Below the pieces are notes generated by a model. It was not told the DNA's origin. It saw only the letters and a list, made by a program, of their open reading frames with translations, and made no database searches. Shown in pieces: positions 1 to 8,992 of a DNA stretch of 20,990 bases (within the stretch, counting starts at the first letter, position 1; every line of letters starts with the position of its first letter). This DNA is from RGIG2094 sp045660065 (GTDB lineage: Bacteria; Bacillota; Clostridia; RGIG6154), in the NCBI GenBank assembly GCA_045660065.1, contig JAZRDC010000017.1:1-20990 (forward strand), given 5' to 3'. A program made the translations under genes and the position numbers.

Positions 1-3000
1 TGCTTGTTACAACTGCCAATTTACTGTCTGTTTCAAATTCAAGAGATACTCTGCAGTCTGCAATTCTCATAGCAGCATCAGCCATACCGACTCCTGCATA
101 ACTTAAAACCTGGGAGTTTACCTTAATGGATGAGGGTTTCACATCAGTTGCATATTCAATCACATTGCAGTAATTTACACCCGAAAGGTCAGTTTGTGTT
201 TCATCAAAGGTGGCTGTAAGTTCCATTTTGTTTCCATTTTCGTCAAATATCTCAATATTTCCGATAGTTTCAGGAATAAGAGGTTTGCTGAATGTAACCT
301 TCAACAGGTCTCCGTCCCATGACGCAGAGTTTATTTTGGGTTCTTCGTAAGATGTCATACCCATATGAACCTCGGTCTGCGGTGGCGGAACAGGTAACCA
401 CTGGCTGTACGCAGTTTCGTAGCCCTCTTTTTCAAACTTAACCTGCCACAAGCCTTCAGGAACATCCCAGGCATACTGACCATTTGAGTTTGTAATAAGC
501 GGATTCATCTGCTCGTACTCATAAGCATCCCACTCTACCGCCATACTTTCATCACCGTTACCGAATTCGTCAATGTATTCAGGAGCAATCCAGTATGCAG
601 TTGCGGTAACGCCTTCAAGTCTGTTGCCTGTTATACCTTCGTAAACATATCCGCTTGGGTCAATTGCCCAGTTACATCCAAATCCTGTACCACCTAAAAT
701 ACCTGCCATTCTCGCTTCCCAGAAAAAGTTTGAACTTGCGCCAAGTGCACCGAACATTACACCAAACAAAATAGCCGATGGTCCTGCAAGTCCCATAGTT
801 GCAACTGTGATGACAGTTGATGCTAAAAGGAATGTTTCTCTGTCTCTTTTTAAATCCTTTGCTTTTTTAAGAGCAACTTCTCTTTCTGCAGAAGTCATCC
901 CGCTTCTCATAATATTATCACGAAGTTGTTCGTCTGAGTTCTGGATATCGTACACATCAGCCAAAGTTCCTGTTACAAAACTTGCTTTACCCAAAACCTC
1001 TGATATTGCAAGAGCCTTTGAAGGATTTCCGTAACTGGAATTATCCATAAAATCAAGTATGTAATTGAGTTGCTTGTCGTTTGAAATATCATGCACAACC
1101 ATATTAAGTGTTTCAGGATCTGTAAAATCAAGATTAAAGATATATTTTTCTCCGTCTTCTTCCACAAAATATGAGAAATAGTTATCCTTAACCGCCATTA
1201 AATCGCTGAGCGGAATATCGTTGTATTCTTTATCGATGGTTTCAACAACAAAATCAATTTCGTCGCCAATCAGGTCTGAAATCTCAGGTGCAACATTAAT
1301 TTCAGCCTCATAATATTCATTTGTATGTGTTTTAACATTTGTGGTGCAATCTTTCACCGACGGATGCATATATTCAGCAAGTTCTTCTGCATTAATTTTG
1401 TCAGTTATAGGCACTGTTTTGAGTTTTGGAACATATTCCACATTAATTTCGCCGGGAACATAGTTAGTCCCTGTATTTTCAAAATACCCCTCTGCAACAT
1501 AACTTTGGGTTTTTTCGTTCCAGACCGCATCCATAAACACCTTCTGATTGTTTCTTGTGCTTGTGATATACACCTTGTCTACGGCTTCGGGATTTTCAAA
1601 TTTCACTTCAAATTCAAAATCACTTCCCGGCACAAATGTAGCAAAAGGCTTTGTTCCCCTTTCGGATACCAGTTCTATCTTGTCATTTCCATGTTCCATA
1701 ACAAAACTTTTAAGAGCAGGGGTTGAGGACTCGTACAACACTTCCGCGCTTTCTTCAATTTCTACTCCGTCCTTTTGGATTTTTGCAGTAACAGTGTACT
1801 TTTTGTAATCCTTTGGTGACGGAATTTCAACAGTTGCAAAAAACTTACCTGTTTTAAGAGCGGTAACGCTTTTTGCGTAAACACCGTCAACATACAAATC
1901 CACCTGTGCAGACGGCAATGTCATACCCTCTGCTTTTACCTCACCGCTTCCTGTTCTTTCGTCCGCTTTTAACATAAGCGATGGCACAGAACAGTTTAAA
2001 ACGCCGATAATCTCGGACCTTTTGTCAATGTACCAACTTTCGTCATACTCGTAAAAGTCAATTTTCGCATAAGAAATCAAGTCGTCATACTCATTTGGTC
2101 TTACGCAATAAGATACCGTTCCTTCGTGGGCATCTGTGTAAATTGTAAGCAGTGATTCGTCATAATAATAGTCAATCAGTTCACCGTTAAGCCTTACAGT
2201 GTTTTCCATCAGTTCTGCACTTTTTGGTATGCTTATAAGAATTTCTCTGTTAGAAATTTTCTCTTCAGATCCAGTCATTTTATAGTTAAGTTCAAATGCC
2301 ATATATCCCACAGAAGAGTTTGTGGTGTTGTAATAATGTGTTTTGTCGTAATCAAAATGGTCATAAGAAGTAATAGTTTTGTTAAGCACAAATGAAACAT
2401 CATTTTCAACTAACTGAGGAATAATCATTGAACTTTCACTGCAATACACTGTAAGGTTATCGCAACCATAAAATACGTTCCAGCCGATTTCTTCAACCTG
2501 GTCAGAAATTGTAATGCTTTCCAGGGCATCACAATCATTAAAGGCACACTCTCCGATTGAGGTAATTGAATCAGACAATAATATGCTTTCTAAGCAATCT
2601 GCCCCGTAAAAAGCGTAATTGGGAATTGTTGTTACGCCATCAGGAATAACAATCTGAGTAAGTTTTTCACAGCCCTCATATATATTGGTTCCCGAATCGG
2701 TAAGATTTATGGGGTAATTGATTTCTTCAAGATTTATGCATTTTTTGAATACGTTGCTACCCATTATTGTCAAAGACTCAGGAAGCTTTATTTTTTTCAA
2801 CCCACTGCATCTTTCAAATGCAGAATACCCGATTTCAATTAACCCCTCAGGCAGAGAAATATTTTTTAATGAAGTGCAGTTATAAAAAGCATTGTCTCTA
2901 ATGTATTCTGTGCTGTCCGGCAGTTTTATGCTTTCCAGACTTGTTGCCCTGTAAAACATACCGTAAGGAATAAAAGTTACACCTTCGGGGATGTCCACAC

Positions 3001-5077
3001 GGGTAAGTTTTTTGCAGGACGCAAATATATCTGTTCCTGCATTTTCAACGCCAAGAGGATATTTTACATATTCAAGTTCATCGCAATATCCAAAAGCACT
3101 GTCCCCGAGTATACTTAATGTATCAGGAAGAATAACTTCCTTTAATTTTGTACCTGAAAATGCACTTGATACAATTTCCTCAAGTCCGTTAGGGAAACGA
3201 ACCTCTTTTAACCCTGTATTTGTAAAGGCACAATTTCCGATAATCTTAAGCTCTTCATTAAACACAACATTTTTTAAGTTTGAACAGGAGTCAAATGCAG
3301 AAGAATCTATCTCCTTAAGATTATCAGGGAATACAACCTCTTCAATAGTCTGATTACCGTAAAAAGCATATCTTCCGATTCGATATACATTATATCCGTC
3401 AATAGTTTCAGGAATAACAACTTTTGTATCATTTCCTGTATATTCTGTAATTTCAATGTTATTGCCAATTACTACTGAATATTTAAAATCGTCCTCATCT
3501 GACGGGGTAAATTCATCATAAATTTTAGTTGCAACCGCCTCAAGAGCCACCGCATTTGTGTCCTCAATCGTAGTTTCAACCGTGTCCGCTTCTGTGCTAT
3601 ACAAAGGATGATAATATCTTACAATATATGTATCGCCGATTTTTGTGTCCTTTAATGACCAGTTTCCATCTTCATCTGTATAAACAGTTCCCATATTCTG
3701 CATTTTTGATTTATTGAAAACCGATACAGAAAATTCCCCAATGGCATTTCCTGCTGTATCCTTTACAGTTCCGCCAAGAAGATTAAATTCTGCAGTAATT
3801 GACTCTGTTGAAAAAGGAATAGAATTGCTTATTGCATACTCCTGAGCATATGTACCCTCATATCCGTGGATAGTAAGGCCGTTGCAATCACGAAAAGCAT
3901 CTTGGGCGATTATGGTTGTGTTTTTGTCAATCCACACCTTTTCAAGACCTTCACAACCGCTGAAAGAAAAATACGGTATTTCAATAAGTGATTCAGGCAA
4001 AAGCACTCGTTTTAATCCTGATGCTTCTGAAAAAATATTGTCGGCAAGAACCGTTACCCCTTCGGGAACAGTCATATCTGTAAGTTTATCGCATCCCTCA
4101 AACACCCTGTATTCTACACTTTCCAACCCTGAAGGATAGTTTATTTCGCTTAAATTTTCGCAATATACAAAGGCACCGTCGCCTATATGTCTTACTGAAT
4201 CGGGAAGTGTTACCTTTGTAAGTGCAAGGCAGTAGCCAAAGGCATTTGCCCCAATTTCTTCAAGTTTGTTATTAAATGAAATTTCTTCTAATACATCACA
4301 ACTTGAAAAAGCAGAATCCCCGATAGTTTTCACCTCTGAAGGGATTTCAATTTCTGCAATTCCCGCCCCGTAAAATGCACAATCGCCTATATCTGTCAGA
4401 CTTTCGGGAAGTGTAACACTTTTCAGATTGTTTGCGTCATAGAATATATAATCGGCAAGATAAGTTATCCCTTCAGGTATATCTACATGTTCAAGTTTTG
4501 GACAGTTTCTGAAAACACCTGTGCCTGCATATGTCAAACTTTCAGGATACTTAAAAGATTCTAAATTTTCACAATCACTAAAAGCCCATCCGCCAATCTC
4601 GCTTACGCTGTCAGGCAATAGTGCCTCTTTGATTTTTGTTCCCTCAAAAGCAGATCTTCCTATTACCCTGATGCCTTCAGGAAGCTGAATTTCATTTAAA
4701 GATGTTCTGCTAAATGCCAACGTTCCTATTTCTTCAAGCCCCTCATTAAACTCTACCTTTGTTAAATTCATACACCAAAAGAAAGCCTGCTCATCTATCA
4801 CCTTGATTGTATCAGGAAGTACAACCTCCTGGATATTGTAATCATCATAAAAAGCATTGATACCGATAACCTCAACAGGGTATCCGCCGATCTGGGCAGG
4901 AATTACAACTTTAGAACTCTCCCCCGTGTAACCTGTAATTTCAGCATACTGCTCTTTGATTACATTATATTCAAAATCCTCAAGCGGAGTTTCGGCATAT
5001 ACATTTGACGGCAATGCTGTACCAAGCACCGTTGACAGCAGTGTTATCACCAATATCATGCTGATAATTTTTCTCAT
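1..5077 (-). CDS. Secreted BspA-like leucine-rich-repeat surface protein (3' end outside window)
   Basis: The reading frame is open from ATG at 5077 to the left edge (1692 codons, no stop), so the C-terminus is missing. Residues 1-29 form a signal peptide (MRKIISMILVITLLSTVLG, then a site near VYA-E). Two LRR_5/BspA-type blocks at about 40-425 and 527-885 repeat the pattern I-x-x-x-AF-x-x-C-x-x-L-x-x-I-x-LP-x-x-L. They are separated by a carboxypeptidase-regulatory-like beta domain (about 432-505). Later come an Ig-like segment (about 1030-1115), a long region without a recognised domain, a glycine-rich hydrophobic stretch (about 1412-1449), and a second carboxypeptidase-regulatory-like module (about 1476-1575, with WDVPEG and WLPVPPP). 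The start has AAGG about 11 nt upstream. The family is typically extracellular, used for adhesion or substrate contact. Anchoring cannot be judged because the C-terminus is absent. The domain calls are mine from motif patterns. Confidence 0.88.
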   Translation of the reverse strand, partial: MRKIISMILVITLLSTVLGTALPSNVYAETPLEDFEYNVIKEQYAEITGYTGESSKVVIPAQIGGYPVEVIGINAFYDDYNIQEVVLPDTIKVIDEQAFFWCMNLTKVEFNEGLEEIGTLAFSRTSLNEIQLPEGIRVIGRSAFEGTKIKEALLPDSVSEIGGWAFSDCENLESFKYPESLTYAGTGVFRNCPKLEHVDIPEGITYLADYIFYDANNLKSVTLPESLTDIGDCAFYGAGIAEIEIPSEVKTIGDSAFSSCDVLEEISFNNKLEEIGANAFGYCLALTKVTLPDSVRHIGDGAFVYCENLSEINYPSGLESVEYRVFEGCDKLTDMTVPEGVTVLADNIFSEASGLKRVLLPESLIEIPYFSFSGCEGLEKVWIDKNTTIIAQDAFRDCNGLTIHGYEGTYAQEYAISNSIPFSTESITAEFNLLGGTVKDTAGNAIGEFSVSVFNKSKMQNMGTVYTDEDGNWSLKDTKIGDTYIVRYYHPLYSTEADTVETTIEDTNAVALEAVATKIYDEFTPSDEDDFKYSVVIGNNIEITEYTGNDTKVVIPETIDGYNVYRIGRYAFYGNQTIEEVVFPDNLKEIDSSAFDSCSNLKNVVFNEELKIIGNCAFTNTGLKEVRFPNGLEEIVSSAFSGTKLKEVILPDTLSILGDSAFGYCDELEYVKYPLGVENAGTDIFASCKKLTRVDIPEGVTFIPYGMFYRATSLESIKLPDSTEYIRDNAFYNCTSLKNISLPEGLIEIGYSAFERCSGLKKIKLPESLTIMGSNVFKKCINLEEINYPINLTDSGTNIYEGCEKLTQIVIPDGVTTIPNYAFYGADCLESILLSDSITSIGECAFNDCDALESITISDQVEEIGWNVFYGCDNLTVYCSESSMIIPQLVENDVSFVLNKTITSYDHFDYDKTHYYNTTNSSVGYMAFELNYKMTGSEEKISNREILISIPKSAELMENTVRLNGELIDYYYDESLLTIYTDAHEGTVSYCVRPNEYDDLISYAKIDFYEYDESWYIDKRSEIIGVLNCSVPSLMLKADERTGSGEVKAEGMTLPSAQVDLYVDGVYAKSVTALKTGKFFATVEIPSPKDYKKYTVTAKIQKDGVEIEESAEVLYESSTPALKSFVMEHGNDKIELVSERGTKPFATFVPGSDFEFEVKFENPEAVDKVYITSTRNNQKVFMDAVWNEKTQSYVAEGYFENTGTNYVPGEINVEYVPKLKTVPITDKINAEELAEYMHPSVKDCTTNVKTHTNEYYEAEINVAPEISDLIGDEIDFVVETIDKEYNDIPLSDLMAVKDNYFSYFVEEDGEKYIFNLDFTDPETLNMVVHDISNDKQLNYILDFMDNSSYGNPSKALAISEVLGKASFVTGTLADVYDIQNSDEQLRDNIMRSGMTSAEREVALKKAKDLKRDRETFLLASTVITVATMGLAGPSAILFGVMFGALGASSNFFWEARMAGILGGTGFGCNWAIDPSGYVYEGITGNRLEGVTATAYWIAPEYIDEFGNGDESMAVEWDAYEYEQMNPLITNSNGQYAWDVPEGLWQVKFEKEGYETAYSQWLPVPPPQTEVHMGMTSYEEPKINSASWDGDLLKVTFSKPLIPETIGNIEIFDENGNKMELTATFDETQTDLSGVNYCNVIEYATDVKPSSIKVNSQVLSYAGVGMADAAMRIADCRVSLEFETDSKLAVVTS

Positions 5078-5179
5078 TTTTCTCAACCTTCTTATCTCAA
5101 ATATTTGTTCGCATATTAAACATTTTGTTTATAGAATCAGTGAACGATTTAGATGCCGCAAAATCATTTTACCAGGAGT

Positions 5180-5300
5180 AAAAATGCTTGCTTGCAAGGG
5201 CATTTTTGCGACGCCGTCAATTGACACAGCGGTCAAAAGACCGCAAAAAGCCGAAAGGCTTTTAGGAATTTTATAGAATAAAATTCCGTATGTGTCAATT
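5180..5300 (-). other. Hairpin-rich leader/cloverleaf-like structure upstream of the LRR gene
   Basis: The region holds four hairpins in a row. Arms are 5180-5187/5200-5207 (8 bp), 5229-5234/5239-5244 (GCGGTC/GACCGC, AAAA loop), 5246-5252/5257-5263 (AAAAGCC/GGCTTTT, GAAA loop) and 5265-5273/5279-5287 (9 bp). The last three are enclosed by a perfect 10-bp inverted repeat, AATTGACACA at 5219-5228 and TGTGTCAATT at 5291-5300, giving a four-way-junction shape. The likely promoter of the LRR gene overlaps the outer right arm, so a transcript starting near 5291 would contain the inner hairpins but only part of the outer stem. It is not a tRNA: there is no T-loop or anticodon-arm consensus. Confidence 0.7.
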
Positions 5301-5326
5301 ATAGCATATAACCATTTTTTTTGCAA
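5298..5326 (-). promoter_or_regulatory. Probable sigma-A promoter of the LRR gene
   Basis: On the minus strand TTGCAA (5321-5326) is followed by a 17-bp spacer and TATAAT (5298-5303). The predicted transcript would carry a leader of about 210 nt before the ATG at 5077. No better promoter is visible nearer the gene. Confidence 0.6.
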
Positions 5327-5329
5327 CAA

Positions 5330-5358
5330 AAAAGGGATGTAAATAAATTTACACTCCC
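5330..5358 (-). terminator. Terminator after tcdA
   Basis: Arms GGGATGTAAA (5334-5343) and TTTACACTCCC (5348-5358) pair with one bulged base, and the minus strand continues into a U-rich tract. The arm sequence is nearly the same as that of the mreB terminator at 13796-13829. Confidence 0.75.
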
Positions 5359-5360
5359 TT

Positions 5361-6041
5361 TTATTTAATTAAATCTTCAATTACTTTCTGCGCTATCAAA
5401 AGCCCCGCCACCGACGGCACATAAGAAATACTTCCCGGAGTTTTGTCCTCGCCTGTCTGTTTGATTGGCGGCTCTTTTGAATAAACAACAGTTAATTTTT
5501 CTATTCCCCTTGCACGGAGTTCTTTTCGCATTACCCTTGCCAAAGGGCACCCTTCAGTTTTATAAATATCTGTTATTTCAAACTTGGTTGCATCTAACTT
5601 GTTACCTGCCCCCATTGCGCTGATAACATTAACTCCTACCTTTTCAGACTGCTCCGCAATAGAAATCTTGGCAGACACGGTGTCCACCGCATCGATAATA
5701 TAATCGTACTCACCAAAATCTATATCCTCTGCATTTTCGGGCAGATAAAACATGTTAAAGGCATTTACCAAAATATCAGAATTAATATCATTTATGCGTT
5801 TTTTAATTACATCAACTTTAGGCTCACCGACGGTGCTTTTTAGTGCAATAATCTGGCGATTGATATTGCTTTCGGAAACTATATCTCCGTCTACCACATC
5901 AATCCTGCCCACACCTGCACGAGCAAGTGCTTCCACAGTAAAACCGCCAACACCGCCAACACCGAAAATCAAAACTTTCGCATTTTGAAGTTTATCAATT
6001 CCGCTCTTTCCTATTAACTTTTCGGTTCTCTGAAATTTCAT
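5361..6041 (-). CDS. tcdA: ThiF/E1-like tRNA threonylcarbamoyladenosine dehydratase (TcdA type)
   Basis: This 226-residue protein belongs to the ThiF/MoeB/E1-like adenylating superfamily. The nucleotide-binding glycine loop GVGGVGG is at residues 27-33, followed by DGD at 51-53 and the S-N-I-N-R-Q motif at 58-63. IDAVD at 115-119 and a conserved Cys in EGCPLA at 164 are also present. TcdA uses ATP to cyclise t6A37 of ANN-decoding tRNAs to cyclic t6A. The N-terminal K-x-G-x-x-K-L-x-x-A-K-V arrangement and length fit the short Firmicutes form, which lacks the C-terminal extension of the E. coli enzyme. GGAG lies upstream of the ATG. No promoter is seen between greA and this gene, so it is probably reached by read-through of the hairpin at 6069-6087. 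ThiF or MoeB are less likely, as no sulfur-carrier gene is nearby. Confidence 0.88.
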   Translation of the reverse strand: MKFQRTEKLIGKSGIDKLQNAKVLIFGVGGVGGFTVEALARAGVGRIDVVDGDIVSESNINRQIIALKSTVGEPKVDVIKKRINDINSDILVNAFNMFYLPENAEDIDFGEYDYIIDAVDTVSAKISIAEQSEKVGVNVISAMGAGNKLDATKFEITDIYKTEGCPLARVMRKELRARGIEKLTVVYSKEPPIKQTGEDKTPGSISYVPSVAGLLIAQKVIEDLIK

Positions 6042-6068
6042 ATTTTTCTCCGTTAAATTGCAAAAACA

Positions 6069-6087
6069 GGCGGACCTTTGGTCCGCC
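6069..6087 (-). terminator. Hairpin terminator/attenuator between greA and tcdA
   Basis: GGCGGACC (6069-6076) and GGTCCGCC (6080-6087) form a perfect 8-bp stem with a 3-nt loop. On the minus strand it is followed by TGTTTTTG. It may be leaky, since tcdA has no visible promoter of its own. Confidence 0.75.
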
Positions 6088-6106
6088 CCTGCAAATAATT
6101 TTGATT

Positions 6107-6577
6107 TTATAAGATTTCTACAATCTTAACCTGATATTCGCTTTCCTGTGTCTTTACAGTTACAACTTCATCAACTTTTGCGCCGATTAAAGCCATACCT
6201 AAAGGACATTCAGAAGAAATTTTGTTGTTCCCCGGGTCAACTTCTTTTGAACCAACAATTGTGTATGTTTCTTCTTCTTCAAATTCCATATCAAAAATTT
6301 TAACTGTTGAACCAAAAGACACCTGTGATTTATCTGTTGCTACTTCAACAATTTTTGCGTTTTTGATTGTATTTTCAAGTTCGGCAATTTTGGTTTCAAC
6401 TCTTGCCTGTTCTTCTTTTGCTTCGTCATATTCTGAATTTTCTGAAAGGTCGCCGTATGAACGAGCAAGTTTCAGGCGTTCTGCAACTTCTCCTCTTGTT
6501 ACAGTTTTTAAATGTTCAAGCTCTGTAGCCAATCTGTCGTACCCTTCCTGGGTCATTGTAATTTCTTTGTTACTCAT
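6107..6577 (-). CDS. greA: Transcription elongation factor GreA
   Basis: This 156-residue protein has the standard GreA length and order. An N-terminal antiparallel coiled coil carries the tip motif GDLSENSEY, with acidic residues D43 and E46 that position Mg2+ in the RNA polymerase secondary channel for cleavage of backtracked RNA. A C-terminal FKBP-like domain with the usual ETYTIVG and S-x-x-x-P-L-G-x-A-L-I-G motifs follows. I place the start at ATG 6577 (MSNKEITMT), which matches GreA N-termini and has GGAG 10 nt upstream. An in-frame ATG ten codons earlier has no such support. A consensus promoter lies immediately upstream. Confidence 0.95.
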   Translation of the reverse strand: MSNKEITMTQEGYDRLATELEHLKTVTRGEVAERLKLARSYGDLSENSEYDEAKEEQARVETKIAELENTIKNAKIVEVATDKSQVSFGSTVKIFDMEFEEEETYTIVGSKEVDPGNNKISSECPLGMALIGAKVDEVVTVKTQESEYQVKIVEIL

Positions 6578-6616
6578 TATAATATATCTCCATTTCGTGT
6601 AATACACTATTTATCT

Positions 6617-6645
6617 ATTATATTCATAATTAATCCTTTTGTCAA
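6617..6645 (-). promoter_or_regulatory. Sigma-A promoter of greA
   Basis: A perfect consensus: on the minus strand TTGACA (6640-6645), 17-bp spacer, TATAAT (6617-6622). It sits in the short gap after the stop codon of the upstream gene, about 40 nt before the greA start. Confidence 0.9.
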
Positions 6646-6650
6646 TATCA

Positions 6651-7280
6651 TTATTTTGACATTAATTCTCTTATTTTGACATTTGACCGTATCTTCGGCT
6701 CTGCCTTTATATATTCCGAAAATATCATATTCCCCTCAGGCAGAAAATATTCATTAAGTTTTTCAGGAAGCAGAGGCAGAACGTCATAATAAACCCGCCC
6801 CGTGGGCAGATGTTTTATAAAAAAGTCTTCCCCTAAATAAACCACAAGATTTTCTTTGAAATCACCCGATACAAACTCAGGGCAAACACCCGCAGTTTCG
6901 CACAAAAAATCAAAATTTACGGGATTTAATTCGCTGTGCAAAATTACATATCTTGCATTAAGTGCAAGAGAAGTTAAAATTTTCGCATTTTCTTCGTTTA
7001 AGACATCAACCTGAACCTCTAAAACCTCTCTGTTTACCCCGCCGTGCCGAAGTGCGATTTTTTCAAGCCCTTCTGTTGCAAACTGTTTCAGCAAATCTAT
7101 TTCTTTAAAAAACTCTTTAAAATCAAGAGAAAATACGCCATCAAACTTTTCTATTTGCCTCCTTATTTTTTTGTCTACCTTAAAAACATAAACAATCTCA
7201 ATTTCCACATCTTCCCACAAAATTTTCTCATTTTTCTGCTTTTTAAAAATCCGCCTTTTCCTTAAAATCAGAAACTTCAT
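6651..7280 (-). CDS. Uncharacterised cytoplasmic protein
   Basis: I do not recognise this 209-residue protein. It has no signal peptide, membrane segment or nucleotide-binding motif that I can see. It begins basic (MKFLILRKRRIFKKQK), then has an acidic and aromatic beta-rich pattern (WEDVEIEIVYVF), a charged helical middle and a C-terminal part rich in Phe, Tyr and Leu. Two cysteines (CETAGVC) sit near the middle, probably too few for a metal site alone. ATG 7280 is preferred because GGTGA lies just upstream; ATG 7292 would add four residues without an RBS. It lies between the esterase terminator and the greA promoter, with no clear promoter of its own, so it may depend on read-through. Confidence 0.7.
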   Translation of the reverse strand: MKFLILRKRRIFKKQKNEKILWEDVEIEIVYVFKVDKKIRRQIEKFDGVFSLDFKEFFKEIDLLKQFATEGLEKIALRHGGVNREVLEVQVDVLNEENAKILTSLALNARYVILHSELNPVNFDFLCETAGVCPEFVSGDFKENLVVYLGEDFFIKHLPTGRVYYDVLPLLPEKLNEYFLPEGNMIFSEYIKAEPKIRSNVKIRELMSK

Positions 7281-7307
7281 ACATTCACCCATTTAAGAGT
7301 ATGAAAA

Positions 7308-7334
7308 AAGAACGCAGGGTATACCTGCGTTCTT
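7308..7334 (-). terminator. Terminator of the first esterase gene
   Basis: AAGAACGCAGG (7308-7318) and CCTGCGTTCTT (7324-7334) form a perfect 11-bp stem with a 5-nt loop. The minus strand runs on into a U-tract. Confidence 0.9.
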
Positions 7335-7344
7335 AAAAAATTCC

Positions 7345-8910
7345 TTATTTTACGTAGAAACGAAGTGGTGAGTTACTTTCTTTCAAGCATTCTACAATCT
7401 TCTGACAAGCAAGGTTTGCACCTTTGATGCTGATGTGAGTTGTGTCTACGCCTTTTCCTGTTGGTTTAATATAATCGTTACCGTGGCTGTCAACTTCTTC
7501 CTGAGTCAAGCCAAAACCGCCTTCTTCAACAGATTTTAAGAATGTTTCTCTGTGTAAGTAGTAATCCTGAGCAACTGTTTCCGGTGACTGTTTATACACT
7601 TCAAGCATTTTTGATGCATGATCAAGGAAAACAAGTCCGTTTTCTTCAGCCAGGCTCTTGGCAACTGCATCAAAGTCTGATCTTGTACCCTGACCTTCAG
7701 CACCTGGTGTAGCTGATATAAAAATAAGATTTACACCTGCATCTTTTGCACTCTTAATCATTTCTTTATAACCAAGAGCAAACCATTCAAGGTCTGTGTA
7801 CTTACCGTTTTTATCGCCTTCGCCTGCATCATTGATACCAAGGCAAACTAAAACATAGTCGCCCGGTTTCCAGATTTTTTCCATCTTCTGCCAGTTGCCC
7901 TGACCGTAGAAGCCCTTGCCTGGTGCGATGTCAGGATGTCTTGCATCATCAGGATTGTTCAAAATTGACTGTGCCCATGCCCCTGATGTGCAGAATGTTT
8001 CACCATTTGCATCGTAATATACAGTTGCATATTCTTCATTGAAGTAATCCTTAAGGTATGTACCCCAACCTGCCTGAGGATACCATTTTCTTGCCCATGT
8101 ATCACCTGTTGAGTCGCCGACGCAGAAAACTGTGATTTTTTCAAGGTTTCCGTCTGCTTCTTTTCCATAAGGAATAAGATTTGATGTTGAACTCCAGCAA
8201 AATGCCTTTGCAGCAACAGTTCCTTCAGGAACATCAAATGCAACAGTTTCAAATACCTGCAATGCACCATCTTCTGCATATTCTGCTTTAAAATCTGCTT
8301 TTTTGCAATCCAAAAGTTTATTGTTTTCGCCATATGCTGCAACTAAAACTTCCATTTTGCCTTCATAAGCAAATTTGTTTTTAAGGTTAACAACTGCTTT
8401 CAAGCCTTTTCTTTCAGCAAATTCATGTTCTTGTGTATATGAATGTTCTTTAGTATTGTATTTTTCGCTACCAAATGTATATTCTTTGTCAAATGTATAT
8501 GTTGGCATAGTTGTGTCAACTTCCATGTCAAAAGTTCTGTCATTATCGTCAGTAACAAAAACATCTGCTTCCATAATCTGAGTTGTAGATGTAGCCTCAA
8601 CTGCGCCGCTTGTTACATTTTCGCCTGCGTATTTAACGTTAACGAAAGCACCTGACAAATCGCCTGCGTGCTTGAATTTGATAGTGTATGAACCGTCTGG
8701 TTTAACAGTATCATAATCAGCAACATAAACAACTTCTTCGCCTTTTGTGATTGTAAGAAGAAGTTTTGCGCCTTCGGCATAGTTTTCAACTGAGCCTTCA
8801 ATGTAAATGTTGTTCTGTACTTCGTGCTGTGTTGCACTTGGTGCTGCAAATGCTGCAACAGATGTTAAAACCATTGCCAATGTCAGCACAAAAGAAATTA
8901 ATCTTTTCAT
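7345..8910 (-). CDS. Secreted SGNH/GDSL hydrolase (acetylesterase-like), paralogue 1 with full Ser-Asp-His set
   Basis: A 521-residue exported protein. Residues 1-22 form a signal peptide ending AFA-AP. Two beta-rich N-terminal regions follow (about 34-110 and 130-250), the first of a bacterial Ig-like or CBM-like character (NNIYIEGSV and DGSYTIKFKHAGD). The catalytic SGNH domain covers about 258-515. Block I is GDST with nucleophile S267; block III is GIND with N360; block V is DTTH with D489 and H492. The GDST and D-x-x-H layout resembles rhamnogalacturonan or pectin acetylesterases (RhgT/YesT type), suggesting de-O-acetylation of plant or microbial polysaccharide, but the substrate is inferred. 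It is the only one of the three tandem paralogues with the canonical Asp three residues before His. AGGGGG precedes the ATG, and promoter and terminator are its own. Confidence 0.87.
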   Translation of the reverse strand: MKRLISFVLTLAMVLTSVAAFAAPSATQHEVQNNIYIEGSVENYAEGAKLLLTITKGEEVVYVADYDTVKPDGSYTIKFKHAGDLSGAFVNVKYAGENVTSGAVEATSTTQIMEADVFVTDDNDRTFDMEVDTTMPTYTFDKEYTFGSEKYNTKEHSYTQEHEFAERKGLKAVVNLKNKFAYEGKMEVLVAAYGENNKLLDCKKADFKAEYAEDGALQVFETVAFDVPEGTVAAKAFCWSSTSNLIPYGKEADGNLEKITVFCVGDSTGDTWARKWYPQAGWGTYLKDYFNEEYATVYYDANGETFCTSGAWAQSILNNPDDARHPDIAPGKGFYGQGNWQKMEKIWKPGDYVLVCLGINDAGEGDKNGKYTDLEWFALGYKEMIKSAKDAGVNLIFISATPGAEGQGTRSDFDAVAKSLAEENGLVFLDHASKMLEVYKQSPETVAQDYYLHRETFLKSVEEGGFGLTQEEVDSHGNDYIKPTGKGVDTTHISIKGANLACQKIVECLKESNSPLRFYVK

Positions 8911-8944
8911 ATTTTTATCCCCCTAATTTGGTAATTATACATAA

Positions 8945-8973
8945 ATTATAACAAAGTTTTATTTAAAAATCAA
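8945..8973 (-). promoter_or_regulatory. Promoter of esterase paralogue 1
   Basis: On the minus strand TTGATT (8968-8973), 17-bp spacer, TATAAT (8945-8950). It uses the same TTGATT -35 as the promoters of paralogue 2 and mreB. Confidence 0.8.
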
Positions 8974-8992
8974 TAGATTTCAAAAAAACATA

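Noticed and set aside
4956..5276. Plus-strand reading frame upstream of the LRR gene
   Set aside because: It is antisense to the LRR signal peptide and runs through the hairpin cluster; not coding.
5219..5300. tRNA gene
   Set aside because: The fold is cloverleaf-like, but no anticodon loop, TTC-type T-loop or discriminator/CCA context is present.
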